Notes: generated from the letters alone by a model not told the origin. 64,000 bases of DNA from Carposina sasakii (GCA_014607495.2 CP053169.1:558001-622000); one strand, 5' to 3'. Positions 22,100 to 32,319 are shown, counted from the stretch's first letter. Translations and numbers: made by a program.

Positions 22100-22349
22100 T
22101 GTGTTGGGGATATCTCGCTCACTATGCTAAACGTAGCTGTGATATCCTTTGTGATCCTGCAGTTCTAGCTAGCCCATTTCGGGAACACAGCCCTGTATAT
22201 AATATATATATATGTATGTACTGACATTTGACATTACGCTAGCGTGTAGACGAGCGCTCGTTGATGTCTTTTCTTCCGGCGCGGCGGCAGTGAAACAGTT
22301 CACGACACGGAGGTCGAAAGTAAAGCACTAAGCAGTTTAAAATTTGTAT

Positions 22350-22530
22350 ATAATATTATTAATCTCATCCGCATGAACTATATAGTCCTTAGTCCATGTA
22401 CTGACGTAGTTATAAGCAATATAAATGCAAATTTTTATCAAAATCCGTTCTGTAGTTGTCGCGTGAAATTTTTTCATTGGGAGGAATACGGATAAGGACG
22501 CAGTCACGCAGGTAACAGCTAGTATAAGTT
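22350..22530 (-). mobile_element. Lep1/Helitron-like remnant
   Basis: It contains AATGCAAATTTTTATCAAAA and TCACGCAGGTAACAGCTAGT, with the typical family order but much diverged. It ends in CTAGT at the right. Confidence 0.45.
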
Positions 22531-22861
22531 GTAAGTAGTTTTTTTTAAAATAGCTGTACATAAAGGTATTACTATATATCGTTAATGTATGAAAATAAAT
22601 TCAATGGATCACATTTGTAGGCGCAAATACAAATACATACATATAAATAAGACACTTTTTTCATTGTGTGACTTTTCCGATAATAATCCAATCTCTGTGG
22701 TTCGCGCTGATTCGTTTTTCATAATTTCACAATAATTATCTTATTGTGGAATCGTAATTAGCTAGAAACAAACTGTCTATAGTCGGGAAAGTCATTTTAT
22801 AACGAAATAAACTTTTTAAGAGCATACATAGGGGTCAAAGTTCATTTCCCGCATATTTTTT

Positions 22862-22915
22862 TACAATTAGCTAGGCAAACATTTGACCGCCATCGTGCCT
22901 GATGTTAAGCAAGCA
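22862..22915 (+). repeat. Dispersed repeat shared with 1461-1540
   Basis: It shares GGCAAACATTTGACCGCCAT and GATGTTAAGCAAGC. Confidence 0.6.
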
Positions 22916-22984
22916 TTTCTTATATAGTTACGTTTTTATAGTTTAGTTCGCTGTAGTCTATGCGAAAAGTAACTATTATTGATG

Positions 22985-23160
22985 CAGGGTCCAACAAAAA
23001 TATATTAAGCGAACGACTATGAAAATAGAGACCTAGATTTACAAAATTTGAGACTCAAAATCATATTAAGTTTATTATTCCAGATAGTATGGAAAATTTG
23101 TAAATAACTTCAAAGCTTCTCTGTAATGGGTTATTTTATAGCACATAATGTTACATTCTG
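22985..23160. mobile_element. Degenerate foldback MITE, family M-2
   Basis: The ends are CAGGGTCCAACAAAAA and ATGTTACATTCTG. The left arm keeps the AAATTTGAGACTC block; most of the right arm is lost. Confidence 0.65.
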
Positions 23161-23659
23161 TATATATCCCGAACAATAAACAAATACTTATAAAACTTAT
23201 CTAATATCTACAACAGTCTCTCAAATAAGCTAACCTTAGCGAAGGTCCAGCGGATTCGCCACGCATGGCGCGGGTTGCGTAGCCGAGGTCGCAAGATCAC
23301 ATCTATGATCATTATCGCGTTACCATCAAATATATATATATGTATTTTCAAGTATATAATATAAGAAAATTGATAATTTACATCGTTGGGTTAATACTAA
23401 TATACCAAATAAAAACCTTAAATCTAGAACATATTTACAAGTAGAAGATTGCCTGCAATTCCTCCACCACTGGCAACGTGGCCAAAAGGCTGGCTGGCCG
23501 TATTGTCCCGCTAGATGGCGAGGCTAATCCTTTGTCAAAAGTACTCAGAAAATTGATTCTAAGACAGTTAGGACCTTAGTGTTTTTTACTGGGAGCTTTT
23601 TGCTATTTCTTGCTTCTCTATTGATGTTTCTTCTCTCATGTAATTGACGTACATACATA

Positions 23660-23880
23660 TAGACACGACTAACGATGATGGCAGAGCTGCATGATCATAA
23701 AAGATATACAACTGCCACGTGCAGGATAGCGGAGACCGATGCAAATGACTAGTGACTAACTATCGCATCGCATGAGAGAACGCCCCTGAGTTCCTTAATC
23801 GACTCTTGCTACATGTACAGAAGAAGATGCAGCTCATGTAGCCTAAAGCCTGCATCAGCACTGGCAAATATGTATTATAT
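23660..23880 (-). repeat. Repeat R-1 copy, reversed
   Basis: The order is the reverse of the plus-strand R-1 copies: the GAGAGAACGCCCCTGAGTTC block, then GAAGATGCAGCTCATGTAG and AGCCTGCATCAGCA. Confidence 0.65.
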
Positions 23881-23895
23881 GTAACACTATAAGTA

Positions 23896-24081
23896 CAGGT
23901 TGCACCATAAAAGTGGTATGTTAAGCAAAAAGCTATGGATATAGCCCACTATAAAGAAGAACCTTACCGAAAATTTGACTAGCTTTCATTTTACCAGCCG
24001 CCATCTTCGTTCAATATTGAAAAAGTACAGTGGGCTATTATAAAAGCATTTCATTTAACGTACCCCAATTGTCACACTCTG
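23896..24081. mobile_element. Degenerate foldback MITE, family M-2
   Basis: It begins CAGGTTGCACCATAAAAG, contains GTATGTTAAGCAAAAAGCTA and ends TTGTCACACTCTG. The middle is shortened. Confidence 0.7.
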
Positions 24082-24410
24082 TATATTAGCAAATATCCTA
24101 ATCCTGTTCCGTATAAGACCTTAGGCCATATCGTTGACAATAACCAGTATCAATTCTCGAGATAAACCACTAAACCGGTATAGAAGGTATATACGAGTAT
24201 GTACAGTTTGCAGGCTCATTACCATCTCTTTCGAAACCCCGTACACGGTCTACTGAGCATGCGATCACACAAGGTCACCACATAAAATATTGCAAAATTG
24301 GCTTGGGAATCTGTTAATTGATTTTGATAGCTTGACGTTACTAATTAGTAACTGAAGTCTAGATTAAAGCTAAATAACTATCCCAACTAATCCTACTTCC
24401 AATCCTATCC

Positions 24411-24530
24411 TACTAATATTATAAATGCGAAAGTTTGTGAGAATCAATGTGTTTATGAGTATGTTTGTGTGTATGTTTGTTTTTCGTCCACGCAAAATTT
24501 AATTAACGGATTTTTAATAAAACTTGCTAG
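24411..24530 (+). mobile_element. Lep1/Helitron-like element, interrupted
   Basis: It starts CTACTAATATTATAAATGCG and stops at AAACTTGCTAGG, where a foldback element begins. Confidence 0.65.
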
Positions 24531-24532
24531 GT

Positions 24533-24800
24533 ATATAAGGTCTACTTTAAAATTAGTGATTATCTTTTAACACGAAACTACGTAGGTAAAAAGAAATAAC
24601 TTTCACTATAGGACCAACTCCGAAATATTGAAAAAAAATCAGCTGTTCCATACATTTCAGTGCAGTAATTATTCGAAATTGTATGGAATAGCTGTTTTTT
24701 TTTCAATATCTCGGAGTTGTTCCCATAGTGAAAGTTGTTTCTTTTTATCTATCTAGTTTCGTGTCAAAAGATAATCACTAATTTTGGATAGACCTTATAT
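24533..24800. mobile_element. Foldback element M-3, 268 bp
   Basis: The two arms are nearly perfect inverse copies over about 120 bases each. The outermost block is TATATAAGGTCTAC and the inner blocks are TTTCACTATAGGACCAACTC and AATCAGCTGTTCCATAC. A transcript through it would form a long hairpin. It abuts the M-2 copy at 24802. Confidence 0.85.
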
Positions 24801-24801
24801 A

Positions 24802-25071
24802 CAGGGTGTAATAAAAAGGGTATGTTAAGCGAGAAGCTATGTAAATAACCCGCTATAGAGGGTATCTAGGAGAGGATACCTATTTCCAAAATTTGAGATT
24901 CGAAATCACATATTTATTTTTTAAGATTGTATTAACATTCCTAAGTTATTTAAGAATTCTCTATACTATGTAGAAAAATAAACATGGGATTTCAAGTTTG
25001 AAATTTTGTGGGTAGGTTACTGGCCTATTTACATAACTTTTCGCTTAACATACTCTTTTTGTTACATCCTG
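24802..25071. mobile_element. Foldback MITE, family M-2
   Basis: The copy is almost complete, from CAGGGTGTAATAAAAAGG to TTTGTTACATCCTG, bordered by TA. Confidence 0.85.
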
Positions 25072-25084
25072 TATAGCTTATCTA

Positions 25085-25261
25085 TAATACTCGTATTACC
25101 TATATAAAGCTGAAGAGTTTGTTTGTTTGTTTGAACACGCTAATCTCAAGAACAATTGATCCGATTTCAAGAATTATTTCAGAGTTAGATAGCCCATTTA
25201 ACCGCCTTCGCATGGGTATAATGCCCTTTCACGCGGACGACGTCGTGGGCGGCTGTTAGTT
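25085..25261 (+). mobile_element. Lep1/Helitron-like element
   Basis: It shares GCTGAAGAGTTTGTTTG, AGCCCATTTAACCG and GACGTCGTGGGCGGCTG with 20515-20722. Confidence 0.7.
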
Positions 25262-25409
25262 TTATTTATAAATACGAAAGGAAATTTATATGTTTGTTGG
25301 TTATCTTATCACTTCACGTTTTTTATACACAAACAACCTTCTTGTAATTTTTCATAGGCACATATATGTAGTTGAGAGTATGTTAAACATAGACCATATT
25401 CTGTACTCC

Positions 25410-25805
25410 ACGCGTGGGGTTTTGGGGCGTTTCGGTCCGCGGACCGAAACGCCTAATAATGCCTTCTGAATGGGTCTATTCTGAGCTGTACTTAATCTAT
25501 CTTTCAAAACAGGTATTCATATCGGGACGAATCACCTAATAATAATAAAAATATGGGGTGATTCGTCCCACGGGATGAATAGATCCATTCAGAAGGCATT
25601 GTTAGGTCTATTCTGAGCTGTACTTAATCTATCTTTCAAAACAGGTATTCATATCGGGACGAATCGCCTAATAATAATAAAAATATGGGGTGATTCGTCC
25701 CACGGGATGAATAGATCCATTCAGAAGGCATTATTAGGCGTTTCGGTCCGCGGACCGAAACACGAGCGGACCGAAACGCCCCAAAACCCCACGCGGGCTC
25801 CAGCT
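25410..25805. mobile_element. Compound foldback element with two 132-bp units
   Basis: Outer arms (about 25410-25472 and 25716-25795) are inverse copies. The right arm holds about 22 extra bases. Each arm carries the palindrome built on CGGTCCGCGGACCG; at 25426-25453 it is 28 bp and perfect. Between the arms two direct 132-bp units (25473-25604, 25605-25736) each contain a second inverted pair around GGGACGAATC/GATTCGTCCC. The right end CCAGCTAGT resembles Helitron/Lep1 ends. Confidence 0.75.
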
Positions 25806-25894
25806 AGTAAAGTAAATGATATTTCCAAGAAACTACTTTATTATGTGCATTCAATAAAACAAGAACCGAAACTATTGTTTAAAACATTGCCATA

Positions 25895-27250
25895 AACATT
25901 ATTACGCCTGTTGTAATGATCGATTACGTAGCGATTACGTCGCGTGACGCAATCGCCACGGACCTGTGACGGACGCGTGACGGATGCCTAAACCTTCGAT
26001 GTAAACAATACCTCATTGAAGATTTTGGTGTGAATGAATCATTTTGGTACTGTACAGTGATATAGGTACTTCGATATCACAAAGCTTTAAGAACAAAATA
26101 ATTCATTCTGGTTTTTTTGACAATTAAAAATAACTTCACTTTAAAAAACTTTAAAAACAAATTTAATTATTTGTTAATAAAATGAACTGATCGAATCAAA
26201 CGAGTCCAAACTCGATGGGGTTGCGTCGTTTAATTACGGAGTTCCTATGGCCAGCTTCTAGCGTCATCAGATCAGCTATATGTCATAATAACATTGCATT
26301 GTCATCCGATTTATACTCGTAGATGGAAACCGGGAAGTGGATCAAATTTAACTTGCAAGATTTGGTTACAGACAACGGAACACTAAATAAAAGTTTATAA
26401 TAAAAATGCTCACTGATAATCGATAAGCTAGCAAATACTGTGTACTTTATTAATTACATATCGTAATGTATGTCCTGTGCGGATTCCGGGCTTCCCTGGA
26501 ATGCTAGCTGCATCTCCTTCTGTACATGTCGTAGGAGTCGACGGGACTCAGGGTCGTTTATTTAACTCTCGTAAAATAGGGATGTTTACTATGGTTGAAT
26601 TTTTAATGACATTTTATGCTTATTAGAATAAATCATCAAATTCATACCTATCTGTAAAATTACAATTTGATTAAGTGTCCAAATGAGGTAGTAATAAGCC
26701 TTCAAAGCTATTTTGTTTCATGATCTTTCGATATAAATACAAATAAAAAAAACCGTAAGCATAGGGATTGTTCTCGTAAAATTGTATGAGATAACAAATT
26801 TTATACTAGGTACTAGTTATTCCGTCCGCTCGTTATATCAATATAAGTAAAACGCCTAATTTATCTCCACGAAAGTACAATACATACATATATATATACT
26901 AATGTGCTCTATCTCTGTTTTATGTGCGAAGATGTCACAAATATAATTAAAGTCTTTTGCACTAAATTAAACTTATTCAAGTCACATTTAAATACTAAAA
27001 ATACCTATAGGTACGGCTTGCTTATTTCAGAACAGCCTTGTGTCATTGTGTAAAAAAACCTAGACTACCTGTCAAACAAACAAAACATTGCACCATAAAC
27101 TTTCCTTTTTTCTTCACAGCTCAATCTAGATCAGTCATAGATCTACTATAATCCTATAATTAGGCAACCTTTTAATTCATAATGTGTGACACGCTGCGCA
27201 CACGCACACAATGTTGCTAAATCGGAATTCACACGCGCAAACACTGCGAC
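25895..27250. other. Spacer, no gene; CpG-rich patch at 25915-25990
   Basis: The patch has short direct repeats of GATTACG and GTGACGGA(C/T). An R-1 fragment lies at 26490-26560. Nothing coding is recognised. Confidence 0.4.
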
Positions 27251-27412
27251 CACTTAGTGTCGCGACACATCTGCGGAACGTACGGCGCCGAACGTTCGGC
27301 TAAATACGCTCGCAGTGTATTTCAAGTTCTGTATGACACATCAGCCGAAATTACGCCGCATTCGGCGTAGTGCCTAACCTTCCTTCGGGCGATTTTTTCA
27401 GCTAAAACGCAT

Positions 27413-27811
27413 TTAATGTATTTTGCATAGCAAGCGACACATCACGCGACGCGTTGCGCGACCGAAAGTTCGGCGGGCGGCAGACGTACCTGAACGTTCG
27501 GCGTGTTTTGTGCATCGCGCGTGGCGGTAGCAAAGAGTACATTTTTTAAAAATATCGTTACTAGTGAGAAATAGCAAATCATCAAAAGATTGAATTGACA
27601 TCCGAAAATATTTAAAAAACTTATCAGGATAGGATCTGTACTTTAAATATTTTTGAAATTGACCTTCTTGGATTCTCATTGTATTTAGCGGATGCACCCA
27701 AAAGTGTTTCTTATTTACTTCTTCTTCTTCTAAGCCTTCTATAATAGCTAATATTCTAATTAAATCCATTTTTCTGGGCAGTTCAGGTACGTCACAACAA
27801 CCGCACACCAT
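27413..27811 (-). pseudogene. Harbinger transposase N-terminal fragment (outer copy)
   Basis: Residues from about 15 to 87 of this frame read as the start of a HARBI1-like DDE nuclease: RILAIIEGLEEEEVNKKHFW, VHPLNTMRIQEGQF and DKFFKYFRMSIQSFDDLL. This is the segment before the first catalytic Asp. After TSNDI the match stops and the frame runs into terminal repeat sequence. The DDE triad is absent, so it cannot be a working transposase. Confidence 0.85.
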
Positions 27812-27998
27812 AAGTGTCGCGACACATCTGCGGAACGTACGGCGCCGAACGTTCGGCTAAATACGCTCGCAGTGTATTTCAAGTTCTCTATGACACATCA
27901 GCCGAAATTACGCCGCGTTCGGCGTAGTGCCTAACCTTCCTTCGGGCGATTTTTTCAGCTAAAACGCATTTAATGTATTTTGCATAGCAAGCGACACA

Positions 27999-28433
27999 TC
28001 ACGCGACGCGTTGCGCGACCGAAAGTTCGGCGGGCGGCAGACGTACCTGAACGTTCGGCGTGTGTTGTGCATCACGCGCGTGGCGGTAGCAAAGAGTACA
28101 TTTTTTCAAAATATCGTTACTAGTGAGAAATAGCAAATCATCAAAAGATTGAATTGACATCCGAAAATATTTAAAAAACTTATCAGGATAGGATCTGTAC
28201 TTTGAATATTTTTGAAATTGACCTTCTTGGATTCTCATTGTATTTAGCGGATGCACCCAAAAGTGTTTCTTATTTACTTCTTCTTCTTCTAAGCCTTCTA
28301 TAATAGCTAATATTCTAATTAAATCCATTTTTCTGGGCAGTTCAGGTACGTCACAACAACCGCACACCATAAAGTGTCGACACAGACTGACGACGACGCC
28401 GCGTAACTTTCCGGCGCGTAGCGCGCTGAACAA
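27999..28433 (-). pseudogene. Harbinger transposase N-terminal fragment (inner copy)
   Basis: It is almost identical to the fragment in the outer copy (same MDLIRILAIIEGLEEEEVNK and FRMSIQSFDDLLFLTSNDI). The frame is extended upstream through element sequence as MFSALRAGKLRGVVVSLCRH. The catalytic domain is likewise deleted. The near identity of the two copies implies a recent shared source. Confidence 0.85.
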
Positions 28434-28984
28434 GACGCCGCGTTTTGACCGTTTGGTTTGTCATAACAACTGAATATTTCGACTGACACTTCAGCCGCTG
28501 AACTTTCGGCGCCGTACGTCCCGCAGATGTGTTGCGACCCTAAAATGTCGACACAGAATGACGACGACGCCGCGTAACTTTCCGTCGCGTAGCGCGCTGA
28601 ACAAGACGCCGCGTTTTGACCGTTTGGTTTGTCATAATAACTGAATATTTCGACTGACACTTCAGCCGCTGAACTTTCGGCGCCGTACGTCCCGCAGATG
28701 TGTTGCGACCCTTACACTGCGGATGGCGATTTAAAGTCCATTGAAACGCTCCGTTTGCTCCATACTAAAATAGCAAAGACTTTGATGACATAGTAGACAA
28801 CCGTCTCAAATTAGTATGGGGAAAAATGCAATCTTATTTTATAAACGAAATATTTTATATTTTATGTATTGTTGTCAATAAAAATTGTTTATTAATAGGT
28901 GCAGATATTAATAAAGTATTTATTAAATCAATGAGATAATTCAAAATATGGGTATAATCTGTTTTCGTGTCAGACGCATATTCC

Positions 28985-29232
28985 CTATTGGGTAATTCAA
29001 ATTCAATCGTTTATTCGACGTGAAAGCATTAACACTCATTTGTCGATTGTAATTTTTTTATAAATGTTACTTTCTACGTTCGCACCCCAAAATGAAACCG
29101 CTACCAAACATGAAATGGATGAATTTAAATGAGACAAAACAAAACAGAAAAACAAATGTTTCGCAAATAATATTTAAATCTGTCAGCGGTCCCCACCCCA
29201 AGGTGCGATTTGTTACGGTCTGTCAAGCATAA
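28985..29232 (-). repeat. LINE-type 3' region L-3, reversed, cut by the Penelope element
   Basis: This is the reverse complement of blocks at 20925-21058 and 20040-20080 (GTTCGCACCCCAAAATGAAA, CCCAAGGTGCGATTTGTTAC, CGACGTGAAAGCATTAACAC). The copy stops abruptly at about 29232, where the Penelope reading frame starts. Confidence 0.7.
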
Positions 29233-30534
29233 GTCGGCGTCAATAATAGTCTAAATTTAATAGATAAAATTAAAAATATTAAATTATCAACAAATTCCAA
29301 ATTATTTTCTTTAGATGTTGAGAGTTTGTTTACAAATGTTCCTTACAAGGAATGTTTAAATATTATTAAAACTTGGTGTGAAAAAGTTAAACTAAATCCA
29401 ATGGAGGCAGATAATCTTATTACCTTAACTAGACTTTGTATGAGCCAGAATTATTTCTGCTATAATAATACATATTACATACAAAAGGATGGTCTTACTA
29501 TGGGTTCTCCGCTTTCACCTCTTTTAGCCGATATATTTATGGATTGGTTTGAAAATGAATATATTGTTAATAGTAATAATCATATAAAATATTATTTTAG
29601 ATATGTTGATGATATCATCTTATGTTGGACAGGCACAGTTAGGCAGTTTCATCTTTTTGTTAACGTCCTTAACACAAAACATCCTAAGATTAAATTTAAA
29701 ATAGAACAAGAAATAAACAATAGTATAAATTTTTTAGATGTAACTATTACTAGATTGGGAGATTATCATGATTTTTCAGTTTACCGGAAACCAACACATA
29801 CAGATGTAACTATTCCAATTGATTCTTTCCATCCATGGCAACATAAGCTTGCGGCATACAAATCAATGATACACAGGTTAGTAACGTTACCGCTTAATAA
29901 CTTTAATTATGTTAAAGAAATAAATACTATTATACAAATAGCCAGATCAAATGGATATAGTTCACAACTAATTTATAACCTAATTGATAAAAAGAAAAAC
30001 ATTTTAGTTAAACAAATGTTGTACCCAAAAATAGAGGAGATTACAAATATTTACACTGGTAGTTTACCATATTTTGGCTATATCTCAGAGATGATTGCAA
30101 AATCATTGAAAAAACAAAACATCTTGGTGGCTTTTAAGACTTTTAATTCTTTAAATAGATTAATTAACACAAAACAAATATTACCAATTGATAAAAAATC
30201 AGGAGTTTATAGCTTGCACTGTCCTGACTGTAATTCTGTTTATATAGGTCAAACGGGTCGTAACTTCAAGATTAGATACCAAGAACATTTGGCAGCTTAT
30301 AGGAACAATTTCCCTGAAAAATCACATTTTGCCAAACACTTGTTAGTTTCAAATCATAAAATTCCAGATGACCACAGTTTTGTTAGTCTGCATACGTGTG
30401 AAAAGGGCATTCGTCTATCTATTTTGGAACAGTTGGAGATTTTGAAAGCCAAATATTCTGGTGTAAACCTTTTAAATGAACAGGTTGAATTTTCGTCTCC
30501 GCTATTGAACTCATTGGCTAGAATAAATAAATAA
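29233..30534 (+). CDS. Penelope-like retroelement: reverse transcriptase plus GIY-YIG endonuclease, 5'-truncated
   Basis: The open frame of 433 codons runs from just after an in-frame TAA at 29230 to TAA at 30534, with no internal stop. Its start codon is lost. RT motifs follow in order: FSLDVESLFTNVP (motif A, catalytic Asp), DGLTMGSPLSPLLADIFMDW, YFRYVDDIILCW (catalytic YVDD), then INFLDVTI and RKPTHTDVTI. Near the C terminus GVYSLHCPDCNSVYIGQTGR, then the Arg of KIRYQEH and the KSHFAKHL block form the GIY-YIG nuclease that Penelope elements use to nick the target. The N-terminal part (about one third of a normal PLE ORF, with RT motifs before A) is missing. It is followed by a hammerhead-like motif at 30870-30916. 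The product would act in reverse transcription and integration, but this copy lacks its start. Confidence 0.95.
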   Translation, partial: VGVNNSLNLIDKIKNIKLSTNSKLFSLDVESLFTNVPYKECLNIIKTWCEKVKLNPMEADNLITLTRLCMSQNYFCYNNTYYIQKDGLTMGSPLSPLLADIFMDWFENEYIVNSNNHIKYYFRYVDDIILCWTGTVRQFHLFVNVLNTKHPKIKFKIEQEINNSINFLDVTITRLGDYHDFSVYRKPTHTDVTIPIDSFHPWQHKLAAYKSMIHRLVTLPLNNFNYVKEINTIIQIARSNGYSSQLIYNLIDKKKNILVKQMLYPKIEEITNIYTGSLPYFGYISEMIAKSLKKQNILVAFKTFNSLNRLINTKQILPIDKKSGVYSLHCPDCNSVYIGQTGRNFKIRYQEHLAAYRNNFPEKSHFAKHLLVSNHKIPDDHSFVSLHTCEKGIRLSILEQLEILKAKYSGVNLLNEQVEFSSPLLNSLARINK

Positions 30535-31135
30535 ACAGTAACCTTAGAATGTAGTGGCTTGTCAATGTCAATAACAATTTTTGTTTTTGTGGGCAATGGA
30601 ATATGTTGTTCCATACATCCTTGTTTTCTTTACTAATTTATCAATATTTTGGTGAATTTTTGAATTTTTTCATTTAAATTTAACTAATTCACCCAATACT
30701 ATTTGGTTTGTGTGCACAAATAGTATATATTTATTTGAAATATAAATAATGGTGGGTAATTATTTATATATTTTTTAATACTTAGTAGAGGGTAGTTAAT
30801 TCTGTGTAAGTAATGTGTTGGGTTTTAGAGGTTCATAGTAATTAGTGGTTTACTAATTTACTAATTTCTATAATCCTGAGGATGCCACGGTTGTTGGCGA
30901 AACATATGTAGATTATTTATCTAGTTTTTGATTTCGGAATGGTGCAATGTATCGTCTTGCATGCTAGGTGCTCGGGTCTGGTTTCTCATGGCGATTGTAG
31001 TTAGTGCAAGTGCCTGTTGTCGCAATTATGAGTTATCAGATCCGAGGGTCAGTGGAGGGTGTAGGGCCCGGTGGTGGGCGCACCCATAGTGAATATTCTA
31101 AAATTGTCACTTACTCGTAGCTATGCCCGAAGAGG
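30535..31135 (+). mobile_element. Penelope-like element 3' untranslated region
   Basis: It continues from the stop codon through AT-rich sequence, the hammerhead motif at 30870-30916 and a GC-richer stretch to about 31130. The exact 3' boundary is not visible; no target duplication could be recognised because the 5' end is truncated. Confidence 0.6.
30870..30916 (+). ncRNA. Type I hammerhead ribozyme motif of the Penelope element
   Basis: Stem I is ATAATC (30870-30875) with GATTAT (30911-30916), six perfect pairs. The core is CTGAGGA (fits CUGANGA), then one extra T, stem II GCCA/TGGC with a 7-nt loop, and GAAA (30899-30902). A very short stem III follows (AC-ATAT-GT), ending in the GTA cleavage triplet at 30910. 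Penelope-like elements are known to carry such minimal type I hammerheads with 1-2 bp stem III. The extra T after A9 departs from the strict consensus and may lower activity. Confidence 0.75.
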
Positions 31136-31175
31136 GTTGACGTCAAACAGCCGGCTGTAATTCGAAGGAAACCGT

Positions 31176-31362
31176 CCCCCTGATTACGTAAAAGCAATAG
31201 CAAAGCCGAAGCAAAGCGATAGCGAAAATTGTACAATATTCGCCTTGAAACGTCAAAGTTCCTTTGAAATTCATTTTACATAATACGAATTTGACAAGCA
31301 ATCAGCGATTTTGGTACAATTTTCGCTATTACTTTGCTTTTGCTAGTTAGGTAATAAGGGGG
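31176..31362. mobile_element. Small foldback element M-4
   Basis: It starts CCCCCTGATTACG and ends GTAATAAGGGGG. The arms share AAGCAATAGCAAAG-like and AGCGAAAATTGTAC blocks in inverse order. 187 bp, non-coding. Confidence 0.7.
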
Positions 31363-31711
31363 CTTATAGCACCGACCCCATTTGCTCTAGTGGAATAAAG
31401 TATATCGTCTTTACAATATACAGTGTCTTAACATACGATGTGATCAAGTACCTACCTATTTTGCAAATGCGTATCAAAAAACATTGTATTTACACAAATT
31501 AGACTATACACACGCAAAACGTGAACTTTGTAATACAATAAGGTGCCACGAAATTTTAATTGCCTGGGAATATTTCTTACACTACATTAGCAACGATATC
31601 GAAATGAACACGCTTGTTTCTAGTCACGCGAGTTTGTGTTTCGCAAAAACTGAAATATAGAGCAAACAAAATGCCAAAAAAGTGGGTTAATCCACTCTGA
31701 TCATATGATTA

Positions 31712-31850
31712 GCGGCGTGGTGCCGGCAGAGGAGAGTTGGTACCAACCACCCCATACCTGCCTGTGGGTATCGTACGAGGCGATTAAGGGTTTCCGGGAG
31801 TTGGGCAGCAGCGCCTCCCGTGCTCTTTTCAATGGTTGCGTGTGATTGAA
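31712..31850 (+). repeat. Dispersed repeat R-2, 5' part
   Basis: It contains GTGGTGCCGGCAGAG, GTGGGTATCGTACGAGGCGA and TTAAGGGTTTCCGGGAG. It ends in GCAGCAGCGCCTCCCG, where the other copies continue. Confidence 0.75.
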
Positions 31851-31997
31851 GTTTGAGTCATATTTTAAAGAAAATTTAGAAGAACATACATAACAACTCC
31901 TTGATAAAATTAATCCACTCTAACAGGTCTTTAAGCTCGTGTAAATTATGATTAACTCTCATTATATTGAATACTTTCACTATGCATAATTAATAAA

Positions 31998-32160
31998 TAT
32001 ACATACATACATACATATAATCACGCCTTTATCCCTTACGGGTGACAGGTGGTCAGCCCATCGCCTACAAAACACCAAAACCCTCTACTGACTTGTACAG
32101 TATGCCCGGGAAGAGAAGCAGCTGTAGTATTATACCTTTTTTTCACTCCCAGAGCAGCAT
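31998..32160 (-). repeat. LINE-type 3' end fragment L-1, reversed with internal deletion
   Basis: A (CATA)n tail, TAATCACGCCTTTATCCC, then a jump to GACAGGTGGTCAGCCCATCG and CCCGGGAAGAGAAGCAGCTG. The middle seen at 39960-40110 is missing. Confidence 0.7.
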
Positions 32161-32319
32161 AGAAGATAATTAAATATAGAAAGTGTTTTTATAATATAGG
32201 CTATGTCTAAATAAGCTGACATTTATGAGTAACATTAAAAGTAAAGCTAACTTACTACAACTACCTATAGAACGGGCGGAGCCACTACTTACTAAGCAAA
32301 AATCTGTTAATCTAGCCTT

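Larger units (their letters stand above)
27257..28711 (-). mobile_element. PIF/Harbinger-type element with a second copy inserted inside it
   Basis: Outer ends are GTGTCGCGACACATCTGCGG and the inverse of GGGTCGCAACACATCTGCGG. Inverted similarity extends about 40 bases, and the element is flanked by TTA (27254-27256, 28712-28714), the 3-bp target of PIF/Harbinger transposases. An inner copy at 27814-28540 (727 bp) has the same ends and is flanked by TAA (27811-27813, 28541-28543). Removing it with one TAA restores an outer copy of 725 bp colinear with the inner one. Both are non-autonomous: each holds only a transposase N-terminal fragment. Confidence 0.88.

Noticed and set aside
28319..28660. 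113-codon frame with internally repeated Ser/Ala-rich peptide
   Set aside because: The repetition is explained by the two copies of the Harbinger right-hand end; it is not a repeat protein.
27257..28711. Simple tandem duplication of a 557-bp and a 170-bp unit
   Set aside because: The TAA duplication around 27814-28540 and the exact rejoining of the outer copy favour one element inserted into another.
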